Assembly (NCBI GenBank): GCA_037974335.1
Contig: CM075760.1
Coordinates: 8,429,432 to 8,493,431, forward strand
Reading direction: 5' to 3'
Source of the DNA: Prionace glauca
Lineage: Eukaryota; Chordata; Chondrichthyes; Carcharhiniformes; Carcharhinidae
DNA length: 64,000 nucleotides
The notes beneath the pieces are model-generated. The model was not told the origin of the DNA. It ran no database searches and worked only from the letters and a program-made list of their open reading frames with translations. The position numbers and the translations under genes were made by a program. Positions 30,590 to 41,949 of this stretch are shown here, in pieces (position 1 is the first letter of the stretch; the number at the start of each line of letters is the position of its first letter).

Positions 30590-33010
30590 TCAGTGAGTGT
30601 GAGTGAGAGAATGTGAGTGTGTGAGGGTGAGTGATTAAATGAGTGAGAGTGGATGAGTGATGGTGTATGTGTGACGGAACGTGAGTGGGTGAAGTTCTTT
30701 GAGTGATGATGAGTGATTGATGGTGAATAAGTGTGGGTGAGGGTGAGAGAGCGTGAGTAAATGAGGGTGTGTGAGAGAGGGTAGGTGAGTGGAGGAGGCT
30801 GAATGTGAGTGAAGGTGGTTGGATGAGTGTAGGTAAGCAAGATTGAAAGTATGAGGGAGAGTGAGTGAAGATGTGTGAAGGTTAGTGGAGGTGGGTGAGT
30901 GAAAGTGAGTGAGATTGAGTGAATGAGGGTGAGGGAGTGAATGTAACTGAGTAAGTGAGGGGTGAGAGTGAGTGAATCAGGGTCTGTTACTGAGGGTGGT
31001 GTGTGAGGGAGAATGTGGATGGGTGGGAGAGTGAGGGTGAGTGAGTGAAGGTGTTTGATGAGGACGAGTGATTGAGGATTTGTGAGTTAGGGTGCGTGAT
31101 GTTGAGTGATGATGAGGATGTGAGGGTGTGTGAGTGAATGTAAGTGCGTGAGTCTGAGTGAGTTTGAATGGGTGAGATGGCGCAAGTGAGAGAGACAGAG
31201 AGAGGGTCATTGAGCTTGAGTTTGTGGGGGTGAGTCAGGTTGATTGAGAGTGGGTAGGTGACTGAGGGAGTGCGAGTGAGAGGGAGTGAGACTGGATGAG
31301 TGAGGGGGGATAAGTGTGAGAGAATGGGGTGAGTGAGTGAGGGTGAGTGAGACTGAGTGAGACTGGGTGAGTGAGGGTGGATTAGTGGGATGAGTGAGTG
31401 AGACTGGGTGAGTGAAGGTGGATTAGTAGGATGAGTGAATGACGGTGAGTATGAATGTTGGTGACTGACTGAGGGTCTAACTCAGTGAGTGAGGTTTAGT
31501 GAGTGAGGTTGAGTGAGTGATGGTGTATGAGTGTGGGTGGCTGAGTGACAGTGAGTTAATGAGGGCGCGTGAGGGTGAGTGCGTGAGGGTGAGTGCGTGT
31601 GAGTGAGTGAGTGAATGTGGGTGCGTGACTGAGGGTGTGAGAGTGAGTGAATCAGTCAGGGTGTGAGAGTGAGTGAGGCAGGGTGTGTGATTGAGGTTGA
31701 ACGAGTGAGGTTGAATGAGTGTTTGTGGGTGAGTGAGGATGGATGAGAGTGAGTGAGTGAATATGAGTGAGTGATTGTGAGTGAGTGAGTGTGTGAGGGT
31801 GTGAGGATGAGTGAGTCAGGGCGTGTGTTTGAGTGAACGAGTGAGGTTGAATGAGGGTGGCTTGTGTGAGTGTGAATGGCGATGGATGAGAGTGAGTAAG
31901 TGAATATGAGCGAGTGATTATGAGTGAGTGAGTGTGTGAGGGTGAGTGACTCAGGGTGAATCAGGATCAGTGAGTTTCTGAGTTTGAGTGCATGAGTTTG
32001 AGTGCTTGAGGTTGAGTGCATGAGGTTGAGTGCATGAGGTTGAGTGCATGAAGATGAGTGCGTGAGGGCGAGTGCATGAGAGCGAGTGTGTGTGAGGGCG
32101 AGTGTGTGAGGGGGAGTGCTTGAGGACGAGTGCGTGAGGGTGGATGAGTGAGCAAGGGTGAGTGAATGAGGGCGAGTGAGTAAGCGTAAATGAGAATGAG
32201 TGACTGTCGGTGTGTGATTGTGGTTGAGTGAGTGAGGGTGAGTGAATGAGGGTGAGTGAGTGAGAGTGCGTCAGTGAGGGAAGGTTGGTAACTGAGGGTG
32301 AGTGAGTGAAGTTCTTTGAGTGAAGATGAGAGATTGAGGGTGAGTGAATGAGGTTGAGTGAATCAGAGTGTGTCAGTGAGGGAAGGTGGGTAAGTGAGGG
32401 TGAGTGAGTGAAGTTATTTGAGTGAGGATGAGAGATTGAGGGTGAGTGAGTGAAGTTATTTGAGTGAGGATGAGAGATGGAGGGTGAGTGAGTGAGTGAG
32501 GGTGAGGGTGAGAGAGTCAGTGAGCCACCTCCTCCTCTCCCTCTCCATCGATCTTTTCCCGATTCTCTACATATGAGGGTGAGTGAGTGAGAGAGTGTGT
32601 GTCAGTGAGGGAAGGTGATTAAGTGAGGGTGAGTGAGTGAAGTTCTTTGAGTGAGGATGAGAGATTGAGGGTGAGTGAATGAGGGTGAGTGAGTGAGAGT
32701 GTGTCAGTCAGGGAAGGTGGGTAAGTGAGGGTGAGTGAGTGAAGTTATTTAAGTGAGGAGGAGAGATTGAGGGTGAGTGAGTGAGTGAGGGTGAGGGTGA
32801 GAGAGTCAGTGAGCCACCTCCTCCTCTCCCTCTCCATCGATCTTTTCCCGATTCTCTACATATGAGGGTGAGTGAGTGAGAGAGTGTGTGTCAGTGAGGG
32901 AAGGTGATTAAGTGAGGGTGAGTGAGTGAAGTTATTTGAGTGAGGAGGAGAGATTGAGGGTGAGTGAGTCAGTGAGGGTGAGGGTGAGAGAGTCAGTGAG
33001 CCACCTCTCC
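30590..33010. repeat. GTGAGTGAGG-type minisatellite in the J-C intron
   Basis: About 2.4 kb of degenerate GTGAGTGAGGGTGAGTGA units. At the right end there is a higher-order repeat. The block GTGAGCCACCTCCTCCTCTC with TCCATCGATCTTTTCCCGAT appears at about 32517, 32805 and (slightly shorter) 32995, with spacings of about 288 and 190 bp. Confidence 0.95.
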
Positions 33011-33584
33011 CTCTCCATCGATCTTTTCCCGATTCTCTCCATTGATCAGCTTTCAGTAACAGGGCTGTGTAAAGTCAGGAATCAGTGTAGATCACCGGGC
33101 AGCTGCTTTAATGTCGGGGCCTTTCTTTCAGAAACACGGATCAGTGAACAAATAGACAGACTGAGGGAGCTGGAAGGGAAGCTTCCAGCAAAACTAGGGT
33201 CACACAGGAATCAAACACCAAGTTTACACCAGTATTGGGGAGCCAGGCGGACTTAGTCTCAGCCAGATCCCTTCTTATTGATTGTGTCTTTGTGTCCGGT
33301 GTAACACATGGAAATCCCTACTTCTGACCTCATGTTGGATGGAATGTGTCATTGATGAAGCAATAGAAGATTGTTGGTCCCAGAACAGTCCCCTGCCGAA
33401 CTCCTGCAGAGATTTCTCAACTTAGATGTTTGACCTCCAACAACCATCACCATCTTGTTTTATGCTAAATATGACTCCAAACAGAGAAGAATTTCCCACT
33501 GAAACTTATTCACATGAGTTTTACTCGGGCTCCTCGATCCCACCCTCATTCAAATGTTAGTGGGGGAGGGGGAGGGGTTGGCCG

Positions 33585-33895
33585 AGGCTTCACAGTGATT
33601 AACGCTGCTGCCTCACAGTTCAATTCCCGATATGGGTCATTGTGTATGGAGTTAGTATGTTCACCCCGTGTCTGCTTGGGTTTCCTTCGGGTGCTCCTGT
33701 TTCCTCCCACAGTCCAAAGAAGTTTGGGTTCAGGGGACTGGCCGTGCGGAATTGCCCCTTAGTTTCAGGAGGTCTAGTTAGAATAAACACATGTGGTTAT
33801 GGGGATAGGGCTTTGGTGGGATTCCTGATGATGCAGAGTTGATGGGCTGAATGGCCTCCTTCTGTACTATAGGACCTTGTGATTCTATTCTATGA
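33585..33895 (+). mobile_element. SINE in the J-C intron
   Basis: Head (AACGCTGCTGCCTCACAGTT), body (GTTCACCCCGTGTCTGCTTG, GTGCTCCTGTTTCCTCCCAC) and tail (ATGGCCTCCTTCTGTACTAT) are in order on the plus strand, antisense to IgM. Confidence 0.75.
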
Positions 33896-33899
33896 TGTA

Positions 33900-34760
33900 A
33901 ATGACAGTCTCTCTGACGTATGTGAGGTGGAAAGTGTGTGAGAAGGTGTTTGGGTGTGTGTTTGATAGAGAGAGGGGTGAATGTGTGTGTGAACGTACCT
34001 GTGTGTGATAGACTGTGTTTGCACATGTGTGAGACAGTGGGCTGCGTTTGCAAGAGGGGGCAGTGTGCCTATTGGAAAGCAAAATAAACTGTTCATGAGT
34101 GTGTGGAAATGTGCATGGGATTGCGTGTGAGTGAGAAAGATGTGTGCAATGTGTGTGTGTGATCGAAGCAAAGTGTGTGTGTGTGTGTGAGAATGTTTGT
34201 GCGAGACTATGCTTATGTGAGAGACTGTGTCTGTGTATAAGTTAGAGCGTGTGCATAGGTCTATGTTTGTGAGAGAGCTAGTGTGTGAGAGAGCAAGAAT
34301 GTCCAGGTGTGAGATAGTGTGTGCAAGAGAGATAGAAATATGTGTGTGTGTTTGAGAGAGAGAGAGAGAGAGACAGATGTGTGTGCAAGAGGAATTGTGA
34401 GAGAGTGTGTGTGAACAAATGTGAGAACTTGAGCGTGTGTGACAGAGTTTGGGAGAGAGAGTGCGTGTGCGAGAGCGTGAGACTATGCTGATATGTGTGT
34501 GTGTCTGCGTGTAAGAGAGAATGTGTGTGGAGGTGTGTGCGTGTGAGTGTTTTTGTGTACGAGATGTGAGAGACTGATTGAGAGAGCGGGAGTATGTCTG
34601 TATTTGTATTTGAGACAGAGTATGTAGACCGTGAGGGAAAGAGAATGTGTGTGAGATATCGTATGAGAGAGAAAGTAAGTGTGTGTATGTATGTGTGAGA
34701 GAATATGAGCGTCTGTGTGTGTGTATTTATGTGTGTGAGAGTGTATGATGTGTGTAAGTC
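33900..34760. repeat. TG/GA-rich low-complexity tract
   Basis: Imperfect GTGTGTGAGAGA-type sequence including a short (GA)n at about 34355-34370. No gene. Confidence 0.9.
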
Positions 34761-34984
34761 TCTATCTGGCTGATTCAGTCTGGAAAATCACCCGCACTTC
34801 ACACATACTCACCCACTCACACAGTAAGTGGGAGTGACAAGCGAGCACAATACGGACTGCGGGGCACGGGTTGGAAAAACATTTAAATATTTCACAAGTC
34901 AGTCACAATTAAATAATTTCCTCTTTCCTCAATGAGAGAAACTTGTAAAACCTCACGGAATCTGACACAATCCAGGGCAAAGCC

Positions 34985-35400
34985 ACCCACAAGATTACCC
35001 ACCTCCTCATTCATCCTATTCACTCTCTCCATCACTAACAAGCAGTGTCAGCAGGGTATGTATTATATACAACATGCACTGCAGCAATTCACCAAGGCTC
35101 CATAGAATACACTGTCCAAACCCGCTGCCTTTACATCCTAACAGGACAAGGGCAGCAGCCACATCTGAAACACTATAACCTGTAAGTTCCCCTTCAAAAC
35201 ACACACCATCCTGACCTGAAACAATATCTCAATTCATTCATAATCGCTGGGTCAAAATCCTGGAACTCCCTGCCTAACAGCAGGGCGGATGCCTGCAGCA
35301 TATGGACTGCAGTTATTCAAGGATGCTTCATATCAATACTTTGTGAAGGAACAATGAGATTATAAATTCTGGCCCCGCAAATGTCTCTAAAATGCCTTTA
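34985..35400 (+). mobile_element. second LINE family, 3' fragment in the J-C intron
   Basis: ATGCACTGCAGCAATTCACC, ACAGGACAAGGGCAGCAGCC and GCTGGGTCAAAATCCTGGAA follow the order of the 3' end of the LINE at 50.9-51.6 kb. It is a decayed copy. Confidence 0.7.
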
Positions 35401-38400
35401 GAAGATTAAAAATAATATGCAAGTGAATTTGACCCTTCAACTGTCAAACTGAACAATTCAGGAGCTGCTGTAGTACGGAGCAGAATATAGTAAATCTCAC
35501 TTTGTATTTGTTCATTGAACATTCCCAAGGCCGGTACATCACTGCTTAAAAATCACCCAATTCTCCCTCTAAAGTCTGATGTTTCTGCTTCTCTGATGGA
35601 CACAATATGCTTCAGGGACTTAATTTCTGAGACACCGAGTCAAACAGTCACATTTCCCACAGATACAAGTGCATTGAAGAAATAAATCAAATTTCACTTC
35701 CTGCAGTACAGGAGAAGGAATCAAAAGATTTATAACCAGTCAGGGAGATTCCTGGTCCCAACACAGTGACCACACGCCCAGAAACAGAACAGACACAAAC
35801 AGTTCAACAGTCGAGTTCCCAGCAGAAAGATCTGTTCAATCTGTCAATTTCAAACTGTTGGATTCTCATTAATCAATAGTCAAGTTACAACAGAAAATCA
35901 ATAACCTATTTTAAATTAAGCGGGTATTCATTTCAGAACTCCTCTCGACTTTTAATTATTTCCTTCTGCCTGTATCACTTCGCGAAAATTGTGTAAAAAT
36001 GTAATTTCGCTGAAAATGAGCAAAAATAACAGATTCAGGACAGTTCAATGTCCCTATCAGAGATACAGTGACACAGTAACAGTTCAATGTCCCTAACAGA
36101 GATACAGTGACACACTAAGAATTAAACAAACCGGGAAATATTTACATTGAAAATCGTTACCTGATTGGATCTAATTTCTTAATTAAATGTAATCAACAAA
36201 ATTATCAAGGCAAAACAATTTATCGAGCCGAGCACAGCTGAGTAAAGAAATGTTTTGTTTTTGAATTCATTTTGATACAATTAAATATTCTCTAAGACTG
36301 ATGATATTTTGCACGCTAGTGCAATATTCAAGGTCTTTTGTTTTGAATTAATCAGCGTTAATATTACATTTTAAGTTATTGTTAATTGTCAGTTAGTTCT
36401 CCTGTCAGCTGATTTGTTCTCTGTAATAAAATGAGTTTTCAATCATTCAAAACGTGCTTCTGCCCCCAACATTGTTAAATAATTAGGTTACAATTAAATC
36501 TCAATGTTAAACTATAATTTCAAATTACTGAATGGAAACATTCAAACATCTGTCATTCATTTACTTAAATCTAATCACATTGTAATATTTTACTTTTTCA
36601 CTTTTACTACAAATATCTTATTACAACGAACAAACGTGTTAAAAATGCAGATTTCTGAGTTTGTCCAGACTGTAACGGCCTGGCCGTTTGAAATCAATAA
36701 TACTGTTTCCTAGATTTAATAATTTAGGCCACCCATATAACAACTTCATTACTGAACACATTGTTTAATTAAAGAAGACCTGAATTAAACAGTGCAAACA
36801 CAGAGACGATAATTGATTCAAATCCTCTGTAACGCTGAAAACACGATGCAGAATATAAGTCTCAACCTTTTCTTTATTATAATATTTAATAAGAATTAAA
36901 CATAAGCTTCAGTTAGTATGAATTCTTCCATTCTGTCATTTATTCTTCCATTCTGTCATTTATTCTGTGTTTGACATTAATGGGAGACATGATGTTATTA
37001 AGTGCTGAGCTAATATTATTTTTATAGTATTTATAATATCATATTATTTTTATATAATCTTTTTGAATTTCAAGCATTTAATTGTCAGTCGGTAGCCAGT
37101 TTCTGTTGACACTTTACTACAATTCAAAGACAATCATTTGAACAATTTTACTTGAGTGTCAGCGAATTCCATCTGTCAGAAAACTGTGTTCAGTCTGTCA
37201 AATTTTTATAAACTGTTTGATTCTAATTGATCAAAGGTCAAATTACAACAGTGAAAAAATCAATAAAAATTTTAAATTAACCTGCTGTTCATTTTAAAAC
37301 TCCCTTTGCCTTTTAACTATTTCTCCCTGACTGTCTCAAATCACAAAAACTGGGCAATTATTTTTCTGAAAATGAGGACTTCGAATATAACAGATTCAGG
37401 GCAGTGTAATGTCCCTAACAGAGGTACAGTGAATTGTAATTCATGTTTTATTTTAATATGTAACCATTAGTTAACATGAATAAAATGCCCTAACATATAT
37501 TTATTTTATTTTCCGAAACTTTTCTGCTTTATCCCTACAAGAATATTCAAAGGCAATTTTATTTTCATTTCGCCAGAACTGCTCAGTTTCACTGAGCGTA
37601 AACAATGTAAAAACAATTGAGGAACACTAAACAATTTCACAAATTTTGAGATGCGAAAAGTAATTAATTATCTCGGTATCTAATTTAAAAAAATACTTAG
37701 AACGGATAATCTGGTTTCAATTGCATAGAAAAAAAATTAATAATCGGATACAAAAATTTCCAAAAAGGAAATTATTCTGCAAAACTCGTATTCCAGTAAA
37801 TGCGAACTTAATCTGGGATATACCGATTAATGCAAAGTATCTTGTTCAACTGAGCACGGCTGTGAAAACAGCAGGTTATCATTGAAATAGCTTCTGGAAT
37901 TGTCACAAAATATTTCCAGTCTGGAAAATGTTAATTGTGTGAAATATACAACAGAACTATTAAAGGGGATTATTGCTAAATTATTAATATAAAATAATCT
38001 GTGGTGAATATGGAGTTAAATTACCGATTAATAATTCTTTGATTTACATTAATTTTACTATTAAACTTGTTCATGGGAAGTTTGTGATTGCAGCAAAGAC
38101 TTAGTGTCCGAATGAGCGTTGTAAGTCATGACTCACTTGAATTTGTAAGCGTTATTTAAAATTTATAAAAATGCTGTAATATCTTTTAGGTGTTCTTTCC
38201 CCCCAACCTGCTTGTTTTCTCCCTACATGGATTTTCAAACTCAAAGATTGTTTCTGTTCAACCAGAAAACATCTAAACTCTCAATGGCACCGTTATACAC
38301 TATTTAAACAACACAGAAATAATGTCACAAAGCCAAACCATAGCACAAATTTTAAACATTCACAGTGACTGCACCACAGAATCTCCTCAGCAGAAACACA

Positions 38401-39616
38401 ACAAAACACATCAATGAGGGAATGAATCCACTTCACAGAAAAACAGATCAATTATCCATTCAACAGAATCAAATGTAACATTGCAAAATAAATCTCAATA
38501 TCGAATTTAGCAAACCAGCTCTTAACCAATTATTAAACTAAACAGAAATCTAGAATAATAGCAATAGCATTGCGAGGAGGTGGAATTTGTCCTACAAATT
38601 AGCGTTGAAACTTTATCACATCTTATTCATATTGGGTCATATTTCAAACATATTTAAACATTTGGATGGTAAAAGTTCCAGCCATCAAATGCCACCGAGA
38701 TTAAACATTGCAGATACCCCAAAATCTGAATGCAGTGACAAACTATGTTCTGAACGAGCGGCTTAAGCCGTTATGACTAAAGATTTTAAACATACAAATA
38801 CAATAAAGCCTGCTTTATTTCTCCCTGCAGTTATGCATCAAGCAGTTGCGACCCGCAGAATGTTCATATTCAATCACAAAACGTGTAACAGCTCAGTGTC
38901 ACTGAATTCAAACAATGCAGAAACAAAAAATTAATTCACAAATTTTACGTATTTAAAGTCACCCAGATTTATAATCTCCTCACCAGAGGAAAAAAAAAAC
39001 GCATCACTGAGAGACTGAACCCCGCTTCAGGCAGACGCAGCACAATTCTACAAACACTTTCAACAGAATCAAATATAACATTTAGAGAAATGTTTAGTAT
39101 AAATTCCAGTCAATTCGCCCAACACCAAACTAATTAATGTTTCGAACAAGCAGAAAATATTGCACAGCAGCACCAGCATTGTGAGTGAGTGGAACATTTT
39201 CACTGGATAAATATAGAAATGTTAGATTTTTTAAATTTTTGGTTTAAATTTCAAACACTTGTGCAGTAGATGGTACAAACCGCAGCCACTAGATGTCACC
39301 GAGATTAAACGCTGCAGAAACGCTGAATTGTATAACAGACATTCGGATTTTAAAGTAACCCAACCACACAATAACCTCAACAGATAAACACAAAATCCCA
39401 ACAATTTGGGATTGAATCCCTCAGCAGTACGTATTGTCCAGAAAGAGCAGAATTCTAAAACCCCTTTGCAGCAGATTCACAGGAAACATTGGAACAATTC
39501 TCAACCGAGAATCCACCAAACTCACATTTATGTTACCACATGGATTATTAGTACAGATAAAAATATAAAACAAAGACACATGTAAACCAGTTACTCAATA
39601 AGTGGATGGTTCTTAC
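35401..39616. repeat. AT-rich JH-proximal intron with degenerate duplications
   Basis: The tract is AT-rich with no exon recognised. Segment 35820-36110 resembles 37165-37440 (both carry AACAGATTCAGGGCAGT- or AACAGATTCAGGACAGT-like and TGTCCCTAACAGAG motifs). Segments 38218-38817 and 38818-39420 resemble each other (both have CACCGAGATTAAAC with GCAGA next to it). A partial third copy starts near 37530. It may carry the intronic enhancer, but no specific element is identified. Confidence 0.55.
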
Positions 39617-39664
39617 CTGTAGTCACCGTCACCATGGTCCCTTGTCCCCAGTAATCGAAGTAGT
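39617..39664 (-). CDS. IGHJ: JH segment
   Basis: The minus strand reads (AC) TAC TTC GAT TAC TGG GGA..., translating to YFDYWGQGTMVTVTT, with the WGQG motif of all JH segments. It ends CTACAG|GTAAGA in phase 1 and supplies the G of the first Cmu1 codon. The RSS on its 5' side is intact, so this is the germline, unrearranged configuration. Confidence 0.95.
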
Positions 39665-39703
39665 CACAGTGTCACATTCCATACGCTGTGTCATCCAATA
39701 ACC
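39665..39703 (-). promoter_or_regulatory. JH recombination signal (23-RSS)
   Basis: On the gene strand: nonamer GGTTATTGG (39703-39695), 23-bp spacer, heptamer CACTGTG (39671-39665) abutting JH. The nonamer departs from GGTTTTTGT at three positions. Confidence 0.85.
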
Positions 39704-40028
39704 GTCCCTGCACAAAATAGAGACAAAATCACCATTATTTTAAATATCCACAAACCCAAGGAAAAGCAAAATCAATTAATGTTTATTAGATTATAATTGT
39801 ATTTCTGGATATCATTTGACATTCATAAATGACCCTAAAGTTTTATATTTCACAGAGTTACAGGTGAACATGTTGTTGAAAACACACATCGATAATTGAG
39901 TAATTATCAAGATTTTCCATGTTTATTCCTGCCATGTGGTCAGTGCTGGACATAAATAATACTGTACTGTGATTACAGTAGGGATTTAAAAGTGACACTG
40001 ATCCAGTTTCAGTCAATCAATGCTGAGG
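39704..40028. other. D2-JH spacer
   Basis: AT-rich, nothing recognised. Confidence 0.5.
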
Positions 40029-40096
40029 GGTTTTTGTATTGACAGTAACTGCTGTGCCATCCAGTAATCACAGTGAGACACAACATGACAAATACT
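40029..40096 (-). other. IGHD2: D2 segment with 12-RSS on both sides
   Basis: The D core is 12 bp (40057-40068; ATTACTGGATGG on the gene strand). On its 5' side (gene direction): nonamer at 40096-40088 (AGTATTTGT), 12-bp spacer, heptamer CACTGTG (40075-40069). On its 3' side: heptamer CACAGCA (40056-40050), 12-bp spacer, nonamer ACAAAAACC (40037-40029). It lies about 350 bp from JH. Confidence 0.9.
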
Positions 40097-40405
40097 GAGG
40101 CGGACTGTTAACTATAAAATACAGACAGTTAATTTCACTGCTATTTCAAAAGCCTGTTTCCAGCTCGTTAAGGGTGAGTCAGTGAGATATTTCAATTTTT
40201 ACTGGTCATGATATTGATAAAAGGGGTTAGAAACTTTTACACTCTCTGTGCACATTCAGCGTGTAAATCAATAACAATAAAATTGAAGCATTTTACATCT
40301 TAAAAAGAAACAAAGCTGTTTCTCAGTATTATTTTGTTGAACCCTCATTCACTTTGGCATTCGGCAATGGCATTGGTCACAAATTTAAGCAACGTCCTTT
40401 TCTGA

Positions 40406-40486
40406 GGTTTTTGTATGAGGATGGCGCTTTTCTCAGCACTGTGACTCCCATAGTATATCACAGTGACACACACCCATACAAAAACT
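40406..40486 (-). other. IGHD1: D1 segment with 12-RSS (5') and 22-bp-spacer RSS (3')
   Basis: The D core is 15 bp (40444-40458; ATATACTATGGGAGT on the gene strand). 5' side: nonamer AGTTTTTGT (40486-40478), 12-bp spacer, CACTGTG (40465-40459). 3' side: CACAGTG (40443-40437), 22-bp spacer, perfect nonamer ACAAAAACC (40414-40406). Confidence 0.9.
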
Positions 40487-40832
40487 GCACTCACTCTGTT
40501 CAGTACTGCTGTTCAATATTCACTTTAAAAGGACCATTAATTTCGCTCTAATGTAAAATGTAGGCAAATGTTTATACAACACAATCTATCAGAAATATTA
40601 ACAAGAGTAATATATCGTGTGTGGTACTTGCCGACAGTACAATGGATATAAAGTCAGTGAAAAGCTCACCAGTTATATCGGTGAGTTTGGGAAGTTTTAC
40701 TGTTAAATACATTCTGTGTTACTTTTTTTTAACGCGATTATAGTTTGGTTGTGACCAGCCTCGATCATATTGCATTTAAAACAGATTCTGACCTTCAGGT
40801 TATGATGGAAGTTGCGGAATCCCCTCTCGGGC
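40487..40832. other. VH-D1 spacer
   Basis: About 350 bp of AT-rich sequence. Nothing recognised. Confidence 0.5.
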
Positions 40833-40871
40833 TGTTCTTGTCCGGGTGCAGCCCTGGATCCTCTCGCTGTG
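40833..40871 (-). promoter_or_regulatory. VH recombination signal (23-RSS)
   Basis: Gene strand: heptamer CACAGCG (40871-40865), 23-bp spacer, nonamer ACAAGAACA (40841-40833). It directly follows the TGT GCA AGA GG end of the V exon, which shows an unrearranged V segment. Confidence 0.85.
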
Positions 40872-41355
40872 GCCTCTTGCACAGTAATAGATGGCCGTGT
40901 CTTCGATCTTCAGGCTCCTCATGTCCAAAGAGAAGATGTTGTTTGAAGTGTCTTTGGACGCAGTAAATCGACCCTTAATTGATGGGGCGTAGCTGTTGTC
41001 AGATGAACTATAGTAGTAAACCAGCCACTCCAGGCCCTGTCCGGGAACCTGCCGGATCCAACCCATGCCGTTGCTGCCAAGATTGAACCCGCTGGCTTCA
41101 CAGGTCAGTTTCAGGGAACCTCCGGGACCCCCGGTCGCTGCCTCTGGCTGGGTCAACACAACATCCGACTGGACACCTGTAAAAATAGATCAAAAACACC
41201 AGGGATTAATCTTAGTGAAATGATTGCTGAGTCTGGAACATTCCAGAGAGACACTAACACTGAGACAGTAACAGTGAGAGACTTGAACAATAATAAAAAA
41301 AATACTCACCAGATAAGAAAGTCAGCAACAAACTGAGAGAAATGGCCGACCTCAT
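40872..41355 (-). CDS. IGHV: VH segment with split leader
   Basis: The leader exon (41355-41310) encodes [16 protein letters not shown], with donor TCTG|GTGAGTA. After a 133-bp intron and acceptor TTTTTACAG the V exon (41176-40872) continues VQS, then [20 protein letters not shown]. First conserved Cys in LTCEAS, Trp in [13 protein letters not shown], second Cys in [11 protein letters not shown]1 is about GFNLGSNG and CDR2 about YYYSSSDN. The frame is open throughout, so it should be functional. It lies upstream of two D segments and one JH in the same orientation, as in the shark multi-cluster arrangement. It encodes the antigen-binding domain after joining to D1, D2 and JH. Confidence 0.95.
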
Positions 41356-41444
41356 CTTTCTGGTGATTTGGGGGAAATGGTTGTGTCAGGAACTCAGTGA
41401 ACAAACCAGCTCCCGGACTGTTGGATTCCGGTCCCAGTGAGCGG

Positions 41445-41518
41445 TATTTAAATACCCGGCAGAAGGGGGCGGCTTTCCAGGCGCCGCCTGTTGATTCCCT
41501 GCTGGAGGCGGCGCCTGG
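41445..41518 (-). promoter_or_regulatory. VH promoter: TATA box and 13-bp GC-rich palindrome
   Basis: The palindromic TATA-like TATTTAAATA (41445-41454) is about 90 bp upstream of the leader ATG. A perfect 13-bp inverted repeat with a 16-bp loop lies 23 bp further upstream: arm CCAGGCGCCGCCT at 41477-41489 and its reverse complement at 41506-41518. I find no ATGCAAAT octamer on either strand within about 350 bp upstream of the ATG. Confidence 0.6.
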
Positions 41519-41949
41519 ATCCACGTCCCACCTTCCACACCCCCAACAGAATGGACTCGGAGATTTACAATAGATTAATATTAAAATGGGCATTTTATCT
41601 GTATCAGGATATTTGTTTGGCTGAAATGTTCATTGTATTGTCCCCATTATTTCTGATGGTGATGTTACAGTTCATCATCTCTTTACTTTTAAAATAACTC
41701 ATTCCATTGTAAAAATGGTGATTTTATTACCACACCCCCAACAAGAAAGTAAATCTAAAAATGATGAAATGACATTTTGGAACATTAGACAATTTTGCAA
41801 CAATTCCGAGTCTCTGCCACATTACAATAACAAAGCACAATTTATCAGAAAAAATACCATCGATTTCTGTAATTAAATATGTAGAATATACAAAGTGATT
41901 CTATATACAGTGTATATAGAATCAATTTGGGTTTGGAGATGAGAAGAAA
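41519..41949. other. far 5' flank of VH
   Basis: AT-rich sequence. Nothing recognised. Confidence 0.4.

Noticed and set aside
30590-33010. A CRISPR-like array
   Set aside because: Units are contiguous and degenerate without unique equal-length spacers, and the genome is vertebrate. It is a minisatellite.
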